From positions 1-54,726 of the forward strand of contig CACOKA010000003.1 in NCBI GenBank assembly GCA_902627635.1: a stretch of DNA of 54,726 bases, read 5' to 3'. This DNA comes from an uncultured Candidatus Actinomarina sp. Its GTDB lineage: Bacteria; Actinomycetota; Acidimicrobiia; Actinomarinales; Actinomarinaceae. Below the pieces are notes generated by a model. That model made no database searches, was not told where the DNA came from, and saw only the letters and a list, made by a program, of their open reading frames with translations. Position 1 is the stretch's first letter. Every line of letters starts with the position of its first letter. Made by a program: the position numbers and the translations under genes. This document shows, one piece after another, positions 9,372-18,696 of the stretch.

Positions 9372-9833
9372 ATAAAGACTATCGTCTTTATAAAAAAAAT
9401 TATCTTTATCATAAGATACAACATATATCTCATCTTTTTTTTGAACATTACAAAGAATTAATTTTGACGAATAAAAGTAATCTAACACTATTACTTCATC
9501 AGATAATTCATAATTAATAAAAAATCCTGGCCATGGTAAGAGTTCTTTATTTTTTAAAGATCTGTACTTATCACTTATGTAGACATCGAAGTTTCTATTA
9601 TTTTCTGCTTCATCAATTGAGTTGATATGTTTAAATTTAATTAAATTTCTATCTTTCAGGTGTGATTTAAAGTCTTCAATTTGAAAGGAACGATTATCTA
9701 CAACGACGGAAACATCATTCATATTTATATCTCTAAAATATTTGTCAATATTTATGTACTGATATCCTTGAAGACCGTGAGGTTTACCTAATTTACCGAT
9801 TAAATATGAACTATTTTCAGTCAATAAATTCAA
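9357..9833 (-). CDS. rimM: Ribosome maturation factor RimM
   Basis: YLIGKLGKPHGLQGYQYI; position after rpsP-khpA. Confidence 0.85.
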   Translation of the reverse strand: MNLLTENSSYLIGKLGKPHGLQGYQYINIDKYFRDINMNDVSVVVDNRSFQIEDFKSHLKDRNLIKFKHINSIDEAENNRNFDVYISDKYRSLKNKELLPWPGFFINYELSDEVIVLDYFYSSKLILCNVQKKDEIYVVSYDKDNFFYKDDSLYLTVN

Positions 9834-10071
9834 CAGTTGATTGAAGACCCTCTTCGTCTGCAGCAGCTTGTGCTACAGTTCTGATTGCTCGGGCGACTCT
9901 TCCACGTTTTCCAATGACTCTTCCCATGTCACTTGGAGCAGTTCTTACTTCAATGGCAACATTCTCATCATCAGAAGATGAGATTTCTACTTTTACAGAT
10001 TTTTCATCTTCTACAATTTGTGAAATTATATATTCAACAACATTTCTGACAATTTTTCCATTATCACTCAT
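9817..10071 (-). CDS. khpA: KH-domain RNA-binding protein KhpA
   Basis: MGRVIGKRGRVARAIRTVAQAAA KH motif; rpsP neighbour. Confidence 0.93.
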   Translation of the reverse strand: MSDNGKIVRNVVEYIISQIVEDEKSVKVEISSSDDENVAIEVRTAPSDMGRVIGKRGRVARAIRTVAQAAADEEGLQSTVEFID

Positions 10072-10469
10072 TCTTCTTCGCCTTTATTTCCTTCATCAGT
10101 GGATTCTTCATTAGTGTCTTCAGCTTGATCTTCATTTTTCTTGTTGTGTGCTTTTGAGCTGCTTTTTATTTTTGGTTCCGGAGGTGTAGGAATAGATACA
10201 ACTTCACCTTTTGAGGATCTCCACTGGGCCCATGCTCCCGATATCTCCAATATCTTCTGTGCTCTTTCTGAAGGTTGAGCACCTTTTTCTAACCATGACA
10301 CAGCTTTTTCAACATCAATTTCAACTGATGAGGGATTATCTTGTGGATTATAAAATCCAAGGTCTTCAATGAATTTACCATCTCTCGGAGACCTTGAATC
10401 AGCAACAATAACTCTGAAAGTTCTATTCTTTTTTTTACCTCTTTGGGCTAGCCTTATTTTTACTGGCAT
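10068..10469 (-). CDS. rpsP: 30S ribosomal protein S16 with acidic C-terminal tail
   Basis: PVKIRLAQRGKKKNRTFRVIVADSRSPRDGKFIEDLGFYNP. Confidence 0.97.
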   Translation of the reverse strand: MPVKIRLAQRGKKKNRTFRVIVADSRSPRDGKFIEDLGFYNPQDNPSSVEIDVEKAVSWLEKGAQPSERAQKILEISGAWAQWRSSKGEVVSIPTPPEPKIKSSSKAHNKKNEDQAEDTNEESTDEGNKGEEE

Positions 10470-10482
10470 TTAAATCCTTATC

Positions 10483-10562
10483 TACTAGCAATTAACTATA
10501 TTAGTTAATATTTAACTTAATGACTTATGAATTATATTTACTATAAATAATTAGTGCTAGTA
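10483..10562. promoter_or_regulatory. Divergent rpsP/upp promoter region with nested inverted repeats
   Basis: ATTAACTA-TAT-TAGTTAAT (10491-10509), and outer TACTAGCA (10483-10490) / TGCTAGTA (10555-10562). Confidence 0.4.
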
Positions 10563-10593
10563 AAGATAAATTATTTAATGTACCCTAAGAAAT

Positions 10594-11214
10594 ATGGAAT
10601 TAATAGAAATTTCACATCCTCTTAAAGATCATTACCTAACTAATTTAAGAGACAAAAATACAGATTTTGATACATTTCGAGATTCTGCATCAAAACTATC
10701 TTATTTTTTAGTTGTTGAAGCTACAAAACATCTAACTACCCTTTCAAAAGAAATAGATACACCACTTACAAAGACTAAAGGTCTACAAATCGAAAATAAT
10801 TCGGTTGCGATTTCTGTTTTAAGAGCTGGTCTTGGACTCATGGATGGCGTGCAACAATTAATACCAAATATCTCATTTGGTTATATCGGAGTTCAAAGAA
10901 ATGAAGAAACAGCTCAACCAGAAAATTATTATGAAAAGCTTCCTGATTTAGTTGATAAAAATGTTTTTATCTTAGAGCCAATGTTAGCAACTGGAGGTTC
11001 ATTATCGTTCGCCATTGAAACTGTAAAAAAATATAATCCGAAAAATATTCATGCCTTAACAGTAATCTCAGCGCCAGAAGGCATAAACAAAATCAAGGAA
11101 AACCATCCTGACATTACGCTCATAACTGCTTCAATAGATGAAAAATTAGATGATAACTGGTACATTGTTCCTGGTCTTGGGGACATGGGCGATAGGCTAT
11201 TTGGAACAACTTAA
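10594..11214 (+). CDS. upp: Uracil phosphoribosyltransferase
   Basis: VAISVLRAGLGLMDGV, FILEPMLATGGS, YIVPGLGDMGDRLFGT. Confidence 0.95.
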   Translation: MELIEISHPLKDHYLTNLRDKNTDFDTFRDSASKLSYFLVVEATKHLTTLSKEIDTPLTKTKGLQIENNSVAISVLRAGLGLMDGVQQLIPNISFGYIGVQRNEETAQPENYYEKLPDLVDKNVFILEPMLATGGSLSFAIETVKKYNPKNIHALTVISAPEGINKIKENHPDITLITASIDEKLDDNWYIVPGLGDMGDRLFGTT

Positions 11215-11219
11215 AAATA

Positions 11220-12377
11220 ATGTCTAAATGCATTTTGATTGTAATAGATTCCCTAGGAGTTGGTGAAGCTCCTGATGCTGAGAGTTATGGTGACATAGGT
11301 GTAAATACTTTTGGTAATGTAGCAAAAGCAAATGGTCAGCTTGATCTACCTACTTTTGAAAAGCTTGGTTTTGGGGCAATCACTAATATAAACGGACTCA
11401 AAGATGAAGTAACTTGCTCTATTGTAGGAAAGCTTGCAGAGTCATCAAAAGGAAATGATTCAACTACTGGGCATTGGGAAATTGGTGGATTAATAACACA
11501 AAAAGATTTTTCAGTATTTCCAAAAGGTTTTCCAAGTGAATTAATTGATAAAATATCTTCAGAATCAGGATACGAATTTATAGGAAATTATCATGCATCT
11601 GGAACAGAAATAATTAATGAACTTGGTGAAGAACATCTTAGAAGCGGAAAATTAATTCTTTACACGTCAGGTGATTCAGTTTTTCAAATAGCAGCTCATG
11701 AGGATATTCTCCCAGTAAATGAGCTTTATAAAATTTGCAAGATATCAAGAGAATATTGTAACGAATACAATATTGGCAGAGTAATCGCTAGACCATTTAT
11801 TGGTGAGAAAGATAATTTTCAAAGAACTTACGATAGAAAAGACTTTGGAATTACTCCCCCAGGAGAAACAATTCTTAGCCAATTATTTAAATATGGAAAA
11901 AATTCTCTGGGAATTGGAAAAATTTCTGATTTATTTGGTGATGAATTTCTCAGTAATTCAATTCACACAGAAGGTGATAAAAATGGATTAGAAATATTGA
12001 TTAATGAATATGAAGATAACAGTTATGACTTTTATTTTATTAACTTAGTTGACCTAGACATGCTTTACGGACATAGAGAAGATCCAGCAGGATATTATGA
12101 AGGTTTAAAAATTATTGATGATGGTTTAGATAAGCTAATGAGTGTCTTGAATGATGAGGATATAATTATTATTACTGGTGATCATGGTACTGACCCAACT
12201 GATGGTAAAACTGATCATTCTAGAGAGTATGTACCTTTTGTTATTTACAAAAAGAATCTAAATCCGAAATATATTGGTGAAGGTAATACTTTTTCAGATA
12301 TTGCTTCAACTATTTCAGATATTTATGAAATCGAAAATATATTTCCAGGTAAAAGCAGAGCCAATCATTTATCATGA
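11220..12377 (+). CDS. deoB: Phosphopentomutase
   Basis: VIDSLGVGEAPDA, DSTTGHWE, RPFIGE, DLDMLYGHREDP, ITGDHGTDPT. Confidence 0.96.
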   Translation: MSKCILIVIDSLGVGEAPDAESYGDIGVNTFGNVAKANGQLDLPTFEKLGFGAITNINGLKDEVTCSIVGKLAESSKGNDSTTGHWEIGGLITQKDFSVFPKGFPSELIDKISSESGYEFIGNYHASGTEIINELGEEHLRSGKLILYTSGDSVFQIAAHEDILPVNELYKICKISREYCNEYNIGRVIARPFIGEKDNFQRTYDRKDFGITPPGETILSQLFKYGKNSLGIGKISDLFGDEFLSNSIHTEGDKNGLEILINEYEDNSYDFYFINLVDLDMLYGHREDPAGYYEGLKIIDDGLDKLMSVLNDEDIIIITGDHGTDPTDGKTDHSREYVPFVIYKKNLNPKYIGEGNTFSDIASTISDIYEIENIFPGKSRANHLS

Positions 12378-13213
12378 CTGATAGAAGCAAAATGTTAGAT
12401 AAAATTAATGAAGCAAGTAATTATCTGAAGGAAAACTTTAATTCAGAGGTTTCGTCTGCAATTATTTTAGGCTCAGGTATGGGAGGCTTTGAAAATAGCT
12501 TTGATCCAATTGCAACTTTTGATTATTCGGAAATACCAAACTTTATAAAACCAGCCGTACAAGGGCATTCTGGAACTCTGACCTTTGTTGAAGTTGAAGA
12601 TAAAATAACCGCAATATTATCTGGTAGGGCACATTATTACGAGGGTTATGACATTCATGACCTTGTATTACCCACTAGAGTCTTAGCTACCTTAGGAATT
12701 AAAAATCTAATTGTAACTAATGCAGCAGGTGGTATTAATGCTAATTACTCACCAGGAGACATAGTTGCAATAAAAGATCATATAAATTTAACAGGCAATA
12801 ACCCATTAATAGGTAAAAATTTAGATGAATTTGGACCAAGATTTCCTGATATGACAGAAGTTTATAATTTGAAGTTTAGAGCTTTAGCAAAAGAAATTTC
12901 TAAAGAATATTTTGAATACAAGGAGGGTGTTTATGCTTGGTTTACTGGACCAACTTATGAAACTCCTTCGGAAGTCAATTTTGCAAAAACTATTGGTGCT
13001 GATTTAGTTGGAATGTCCACTGTTCCAGAAGCAATAGTCGCAAAACATTCTGGAATTGATGTTACTGCTTTTTCACTAGTTACCAACTTAGCAGCAGGCA
13101 TTTCTGATTCACCATTATCTCATGAAGAAGTAATAGAAATTGCAGATAATACCTCAAAAACATTTCAAAATTTTATGAGAAGTTTTTTAGGTCAAATTAA
13201 TTTAGCTATTTAA
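12374..13213 (+). CDS. punA: Purine-nucleoside phosphorylase
   Basis: IILGSGMGGF, GRAHYYEGYD, TNAAGGIN, GPTYETPSE, GMSTVPEAIVA. Confidence 0.95.
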   Translation: MTDRSKMLDKINEASNYLKENFNSEVSSAIILGSGMGGFENSFDPIATFDYSEIPNFIKPAVQGHSGTLTFVEVEDKITAILSGRAHYYEGYDIHDLVLPTRVLATLGIKNLIVTNAAGGINANYSPGDIVAIKDHINLTGNNPLIGKNLDEFGPRFPDMTEVYNLKFRALAKEISKEYFEYKEGVYAWFTGPTYETPSEVNFAKTIGADLVGMSTVPEAIVAKHSGIDVTAFSLVTNLAAGISDSPLSHEEVIEIADNTSKTFQNFMRSFLGQINLAI

Positions 13214-13237
13214 ATTTGTAATATTAAAATAGAAAAT

Positions 13238-13987
13238 ATGAAAATAGCAGTCTGTGCAAAACAAATTCCAGATCCCGCTTTAGATATTACATATTCGGAA
13301 GGTCTTGTAAGTAGGCCAGATGAACAAGTTTTAGATGATACAGACAGGTATGGTATTGAAGTAGCGTTACAGTTAAAAGAAAAATTTGATGCAGAAGTAA
13401 CTGTCATTTCTATGGGGAAATTGGGAACAGAAAAGGGTATACAACAAGCTTTACAAATGGGCCCAGACAAAGCACTAGTTTTAGAAGATGATTCTCTTTC
13501 AGGATCAAATTCATTAATGACAGCAAATGTCCTAAGTGAACTTTCCAAAAAAGTTGGAGCTGATATTACAATTTTTGGTACTGAATCAACAGATGGATAT
13601 TCAGGTGTTATTCCTCAACAAGTCTCAAGAATGCTTGGATTACCCTGTATCTCATATATAAAAGCAGTAGAGATAGCAGATACTGTTTCTCTTACTAGAC
13701 AGACATCAACAGGTTCGGAAAAAGTTCAAATGCCATCAAATTGTGTCCTATCAGTTACAGCTGGAGGTGTAGAGCCAAGATATCCAAACTTTAAAGACAT
13801 CATGGCGGCAAAGTCTAAACCAGTTGAAAAAATATCACTTAGCGATATCGAATTTAGTGCTGTTCAGAATATTGAATTTATAGACATTAAAGATGTCTCA
13901 ACAACAAAACAAGGTGAAAAAATAGTAGATGAAGGCGAAGGCTTTCAAGTAATAATAGACAAACTTAAGGAATTAAAAGCTATATGA
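13238..13987 (+). CDS. etfB: Electron transfer flavoprotein beta subunit
   Basis: MKIAVCAKQIPDPA, LSVTAGGVEPRYPNFKDIMAAKSKP. Confidence 0.95.
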   Translation: MKIAVCAKQIPDPALDITYSEGLVSRPDEQVLDDTDRYGIEVALQLKEKFDAEVTVISMGKLGTEKGIQQALQMGPDKALVLEDDSLSGSNSLMTANVLSELSKKVGADITIFGTESTDGYSGVIPQQVSRMLGLPCISYIKAVEIADTVSLTRQTSTGSEKVQMPSNCVLSVTAGGVEPRYPNFKDIMAAKSKPVEKISLSDIEFSAVQNIEFIDIKDVSTTKQGEKIVDEGEGFQVIIDKLKELKAI

Positions 13988-14904
13988 AAACATTAATTAT
14001 TGGTGAAGTAGTAGAAGGTAACCTTTCAAGTGGAGCTTTGGAAATCATTGCAAAATCACAAGAGTTAGGACTAGAGTTTGAAGTTGCAACAGTGGGAACA
14101 GAGGAATCACCTAACATCGGATCTGAAAGTTTCAAAAACACATATTTAAAATGTAATGAAACGCAATTGAGTCTTGGGTCAGTTGCAAACACTTTAAAAA
14201 CAATGGTTGATGAACAATCCATTTCACTTATTATGGCTCCATCAACTTATGTTGGTAGAGATCTAATAGCATTTTTGTCTGTTGATTTTAGTTCTAGTCA
14301 AGTGTCAAATGTTATTAACTTCTCGATTGAGGAAGGCCATGTTATAACTTCTAATTCAATAAACGGTGGAGAAAGTGAATATAATTCAAAAATTACTTCA
14401 GATAAAAAGTTTCTTTTAATAAGACCTAAATCTTTTGAAGAGGTTCAAGTAGAACTTAGCAACACAAATTATGAGACGATTGAAATCAATTCTGAAGATC
14501 CTGAGGTATTTGATATATTTATTGAAGAGAAATCCGGTCCTCAGCTAGAAGATTCAAAAATAGTTGTATCTGCTGGAAGAGGAATGGTTGATAGCTCAAA
14601 CTTATCTCTGGTAGAAGATCTAGCAAGTAAGCTTAATGCAGCAATTGGAGGTACAAGAGCCATAGTTGATGCAGGTTGGATGCCATATTCACAACAAGTT
14701 GGTCAAACTGGTAAAACTGTCAAACCTGATGTTTATATTGCATTAGGTATTTCAGGAGCTACCCAACATCAAGTTGGAATGAAAGATTCAAAATATATTA
14801 TTGCAATTAATAAGGATGAAGAAGCTCCTATATTCCAAATTTCTGATCTTGGAATAGTCGCAGATACATTGTCTATTGTTCCAAAAATTACTGAAAATTT
14901 ATAA
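13984..14904 (+). CDS. etfA: Electron transfer flavoprotein alpha subunit
   Basis: VVSAGRGM, ALGISGATQHQVGMKDSKYIIAINKDEEAPIF. Confidence 0.95.
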   Translation: MKTLIIGEVVEGNLSSGALEIIAKSQELGLEFEVATVGTEESPNIGSESFKNTYLKCNETQLSLGSVANTLKTMVDEQSISLIMAPSTYVGRDLIAFLSVDFSSSQVSNVINFSIEEGHVITSNSINGGESEYNSKITSDKKFLLIRPKSFEEVQVELSNTNYETIEINSEDPEVFDIFIEEKSGPQLEDSKIVVSAGRGMVDSSNLSLVEDLASKLNAAIGGTRAIVDAGWMPYSQQVGQTGKTVKPDVYIALGISGATQHQVGMKDSKYIIAINKDEEAPIFQISDLGIVADTLSIVPKITENL

Positions 14905-14905
14905 T

Positions 14906-15295
14906 TTAAAACTTAAAGTCAAAAGGTAATACCTCTTCAAACTTATATTTTTGAAAGTCGTTATCATTTACGACGATTACATATTCAGTATTGAATTCTG
15001 ACATCCTCTGTCTTGAAATTCCACAAGGAAATATTGCTGTCTCGCTTTTTGCATCAATACATGCAACTGCAATTGTATCGATCTTTGTCTCACCTTCTGA
15101 TATAGCTTTCAAGATTGCTACATCTTCACCACATACTGTTGCAGGATATGAAGCATTTTCAATATTACAGCCTGTATATATGTTTCCAGAGTCAGTAATT
15201 AAAGCCGCGCCTACCCGAAAATTAGAGTATGGTGCATAGGCTTTTTTAGCGATCTCTTTTGCTAAGTCTGCTAATTTTTGATCGTTAGAAGACAA
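14906..15295 (-). CDS. cdd: Cytidine deaminase
   Basis: AYAPYSNFRVGAAL, GCNIENASYPATVCGED, PCGISRQRMSEF. Confidence 0.95.
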   Translation of the reverse strand: MSSNDQKLADLAKEIAKKAYAPYSNFRVGAALITDSGNIYTGCNIENASYPATVCGEDVAILKAISEGETKIDTIAVACIDAKSETAIFPCGISRQRMSEFNTEYVIVVNDNDFQKYKFEEVLPFDFKF

Positions 15296-17944
15296 TTACT
15301 CCCCTTTCGTAATTAAAGTTTCAAAATCTTTTTTAGTTTTTGTAAATACTCTTGAGCCAGATCCTGGTTGCATAGTTACTCCATAAAGAACATCGCCCGC
15401 CTGCATAGTTTGTTGCTGATGAGTGACAATTAAAAACTGTGCATCTTCCTTTACAAACTCAAGTAAATTTAGCATTCTATGTAAATTAGCGTCATCTAAA
15501 GCAGCTTCAACCTCATCTAGTATGTAAAAAGGACTTGGGAAAGATTTAAATACAGAGAATAAAAATGCAATCGCAGCTAATGATCGTTCTCCTCCAGAAA
15601 GTAAACTCAATTTTTTCACTTTCTTACCTCTAGGTTGAACACTTATTTCTATGCCTGATTCAAGTAAGTTTTCAGGGTTTGTTAATGTTAAAGATCCCTT
15701 ACCACCAGGGAAAAGCTTTTCAAAAACTTCTTCAAAATTTACAGAAATAGTGTTGAATGAGTTCTCAATTCTAAATTTAATTTCTTCTTCGATTTCGCTT
15801 ATATATTTTAAAAGTTCTTTTTTAGTTGTATTCAATTCCTCTATGTTTGTTGATATATCTTCATATCTAGTATTTAAAGATTCAAAATCTTCGGAGGCTA
15901 AGTAATTTACAGTACCAAGTTCATCCAGTTGGTTTTCAGTTTTTGAAATAATATTATCAATATCATTTATTGACTCATTTCCAGTTTCATATTCATTGAT
16001 TTGATCAATACTTAAGCCACTTATGTTTGTTAGATTTGAGTAATAAAGAGCTCTTTGTGACATATATTCTGATTCTTTAACCATTAAGTCACTTTTTTTA
16101 TCTTTGTAATTAAATAAACTATTTGAAACATCTTCAAGATTTTCTTCAATTTCATTTATTTGCTCATCATTGTCACTATAGTTTTCATCTAGTTTTTGAT
16201 TTCTCTCTGATAAATTTGAAGAGAGTTCATTTAAAATCTTATAAGCTTGTGATGCTTTTGAATTTATAACTTCATAATTATTTATTTCCTCAGAATTATC
16301 ATTTGAATTTAATTCTTTGACCTTGTTAGAAAGGTTTTTATTTTCATCTGTAAGATATTTAATCTTTTCAGAAGATGAAATAAGTTGTTCATTTATTGAT
16401 GAAGTTTCATTTTCTAAATATTCCTTTTCGGTAAGTAATGATTCCTCCCTGTCTTTTAAAGTCTGTTTAAATTTATCAGAATTGCTATATTCACTAATTA
16501 AAGAAAGTTTCTCATCAAGACTTTTTTGTATTTCATTTTTATTAAGTAATGCATTTTCTTGTTGAATACTCAAATCTGTAATCTCTCTATGTAACAAACT
16601 ATCTGTATGAATCTTTACTTTATTAAAGGATCTAGAATTTAATTTTTTTCTATTAAGGAATTTATCATGCTTCATTAAGTGTTTATTAATAATTTTTTCA
16701 TCTTTGATCCAATTATTTAAATTGTCTGTAAATTTATCAAGTATGTCGGTTTTTGATGATAGATCATTCTTTAAGAACTTAATCTCATTTTTAAGTAAAG
16801 CTTCATTTACTTCCAAACTAGATGATTGTTTACTTTTTACATCTTCAATTTCAAGATTCAAACTTTCAATCTTTTTTGAGTTAACTGTAGCAATTTCTTT
16901 TTTATCAATTATTAGTTTGGACAATTGTGAAATTTGGTTGTTGTTTTGATAAATCTGATTTGTGTATCTTTTTAATTCGCTGGTAGATTGTTCTTTTATT
17001 CTTTCTAATGACAATTGTCTTTCAGTTGAAATTTGATAAATAGACTTAAATTCTTCACTGTATTTGTTTACTTCAGTAATTGCATTTGAAAGAAAAGATT
17101 TTACAGAAACATTTTCTCCAAAATCTTTTCTAAGTTTGTTCTTGCTTAATTTGAAAACTTCAAGTTTAGACTCAAGATCATTAATAAATCGGTTTACTTC
17201 TTCTAGTTGTGATTTGATATCATCATACTTTTTATTGAAATTTCTATATTGGAGAATATTAAGTTTTGTTTTGTTAAATTTTAAAACTTCAGACAATTCC
17301 TTATGAAGCTGAGCTTGTTCAGCCTGTTTTCTTAATGGATCAATCTGTTTTTTTATCTCACGAAGAACATCTTTTGCTCTTTTAATTTCTTTTTCCCCAG
17401 ATTCTATTCTTTTTAAAGCTTTGTCTTTTTTTAATTTATATGGGAGTATCCCAGATGCTTCTTCAATAGTAATTCTATGGTCTTCAGGCTTAGCATTCAA
17501 AATTTCTGTGATTTGGCCTTGAGAGATAATTATATGCTGTTGTTTACCTATACCCACATCATTTAGAAATTCTTGAATATCAAGTAGCCTACAAGTTAGA
17601 CCATTCATGAAATATTCAGAAGTACCATCTCTGTATAATTTTCTTCCAATAGAAACTTCACTTGAATTGAAATTGTTATTATCGCCTAGGTCAAAGACTA
17701 AATATACTTCAGCAAAACCTTTTTCTCCGAGTTTTTCTGTTCCTGCAAAAATTACATCTTCCATTTTGTTTGTTCTTAGAGAACCCGGACTTTGATTACC
17801 TAATACCCATGAAATAGCGTCAACTATATTAGATTTTCCAGATCCATTAGGACCCACAATTACGTTTGTGTATTCAGATAAATTTACTGTAGTTTTTTCA
17901 GCAAATGACTTGAACCCACTCGCAACTATTGATTTTAAGTGCAT
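15296..17944 (-). CDS. smc: Chromosome segregation SMC ATPase, short (882 aa), no recognisable hinge
   Basis: Walker A GPNGSGKSNIVDAI, SQGQITEIL, signature LLSGGERSLAAIAFLF, Walker B FYILDEVEAALDDANL; rnc neighbour. Confidence 0.95.
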   Translation of the reverse strand: MHLKSIVASGFKSFAEKTTVNLSEYTNVIVGPNGSGKSNIVDAISWVLGNQSPGSLRTNKMEDVIFAGTEKLGEKGFAEVYLVFDLGDNNNFNSSEVSIGRKLYRDGTSEYFMNGLTCRLLDIQEFLNDVGIGKQQHIIISQGQITEILNAKPEDHRITIEEASGILPYKLKKDKALKRIESGEKEIKRAKDVLREIKKQIDPLRKQAEQAQLHKELSEVLKFNKTKLNILQYRNFNKKYDDIKSQLEEVNRFINDLESKLEVFKLSKNKLRKDFGENVSVKSFLSNAITEVNKYSEEFKSIYQISTERQLSLERIKEQSTSELKRYTNQIYQNNNQISQLSKLIIDKKEIATVNSKKIESLNLEIEDVKSKQSSSLEVNEALLKNEIKFLKNDLSSKTDILDKFTDNLNNWIKDEKIINKHLMKHDKFLNRKKLNSRSFNKVKIHTDSLLHREITDLSIQQENALLNKNEIQKSLDEKLSLISEYSNSDKFKQTLKDREESLLTEKEYLENETSSINEQLISSSEKIKYLTDENKNLSNKVKELNSNDNSEEINNYEVINSKASQAYKILNELSSNLSERNQKLDENYSDNDEQINEIEENLEDVSNSLFNYKDKKSDLMVKESEYMSQRALYYSNLTNISGLSIDQINEYETGNESINDIDNIISKTENQLDELGTVNYLASEDFESLNTRYEDISTNIEELNTTKKELLKYISEIEEEIKFRIENSFNTISVNFEEVFEKLFPGGKGSLTLTNPENLLESGIEISVQPRGKKVKKLSLLSGGERSLAAIAFLFSVFKSFPSPFYILDEVEAALDDANLHRMLNLLEFVKEDAQFLIVTHQQQTMQAGDVLYGVTMQPGSGSRVFTKTKKDFETLITKGE

Positions 17945-18012
17945 ATATTTAACCCTGTTGTTACCTTTAAGGATACTAAATATTTAGATTTTTGCTTAAA
18001 TTAGAAAAAGAT

Positions 18013-18696
18013 TTATTCCTTAATATCAGAAAATGCATTCTTTGCAGCCATTTGTTCTGCGTTTTTCTTCGATTTTCCAGTTCCTTTTCCTATGGCTTTA
18101 TTTTCAAGAAAAACAGTAGCTTCAAATTCTTTGTTATGATCTGGACCCTTTGATAAAGTTTCATAATTTACTTTTTTACCTTTTTTAGCAAAATGTTCTT
18201 GAAGACGTGTTTTGTAGTCTTTTTCTCCTGGATTTTTTGATAAATTTTCAATCAATGGATATATATATTTTGAAACAAAATTATTTACTTCTTTTAGTCC
18301 CCCATCAAAATAAATTGCAGCAATTAACGCTTCAACAGCATCCTCAATGATTGAACTTTTATCTCTCCCACCAGTGCTATCTTCTGCTTTGCTTAACAAT
18401 AAGTAATCACCTATCTCAATCTTCTTCCCAAGTTCAACGAGAGCATTTTGATCTACAGCGCCAGATCTTATTTTTGTAAGACTGCCTTCATCTAAGTTTG
18501 GATAATTGTTAAATAGAAATATTGATAAATCAAAATCAAGTATGGTATCACCGATGAATTCATATCTTTGATTAGTTTGTGAAGTTGGATCTTCATCAAT
18601 ATAAGACTTATGAGTTAGAGCTATTTTTAAATGTTCAATATCTTTAAACGAGTAACCAATGTTTTGTTCAAATTTTTTTAAATCCTTTACATTCAT
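18013..18696 (-). CDS. rnc: Ribonuclease III
   Basis: NQRYEFIGDTILDF, EDAVEALIAAIYFDGG, C-terminal dsRBD KSKKNAEQMAAKNAF. Confidence 0.96.
   Translation of the reverse strand: MNVKDLKKFEQNIGYSFKDIEHLKIALTHKSYIDEDPTSQTNQRYEFIGDTILDFDLSIFLFNNYPNLDEGSLTKIRSGAVDQNALVELGKKIEIGDYLLLSKAEDSTGGRDKSSIIEDAVEALIAAIYFDGGLKEVNNFVSKYIYPLIENLSKNPGEKDYKTRLQEHFAKKGKKVNYETLSKGPDHNKEFEATVFLENKAIGKGTGKSKKNAEQMAAKNAFSDIKE

Noticed and set aside
15651-17795. Multiple plus-strand ORFs (60-84 aa) antisense to smc
   Set aside because: Low-complexity Ser/Leu/Phe-rich translations, mirror of the AT-rich coiled-coil codons; no RBS or family features.
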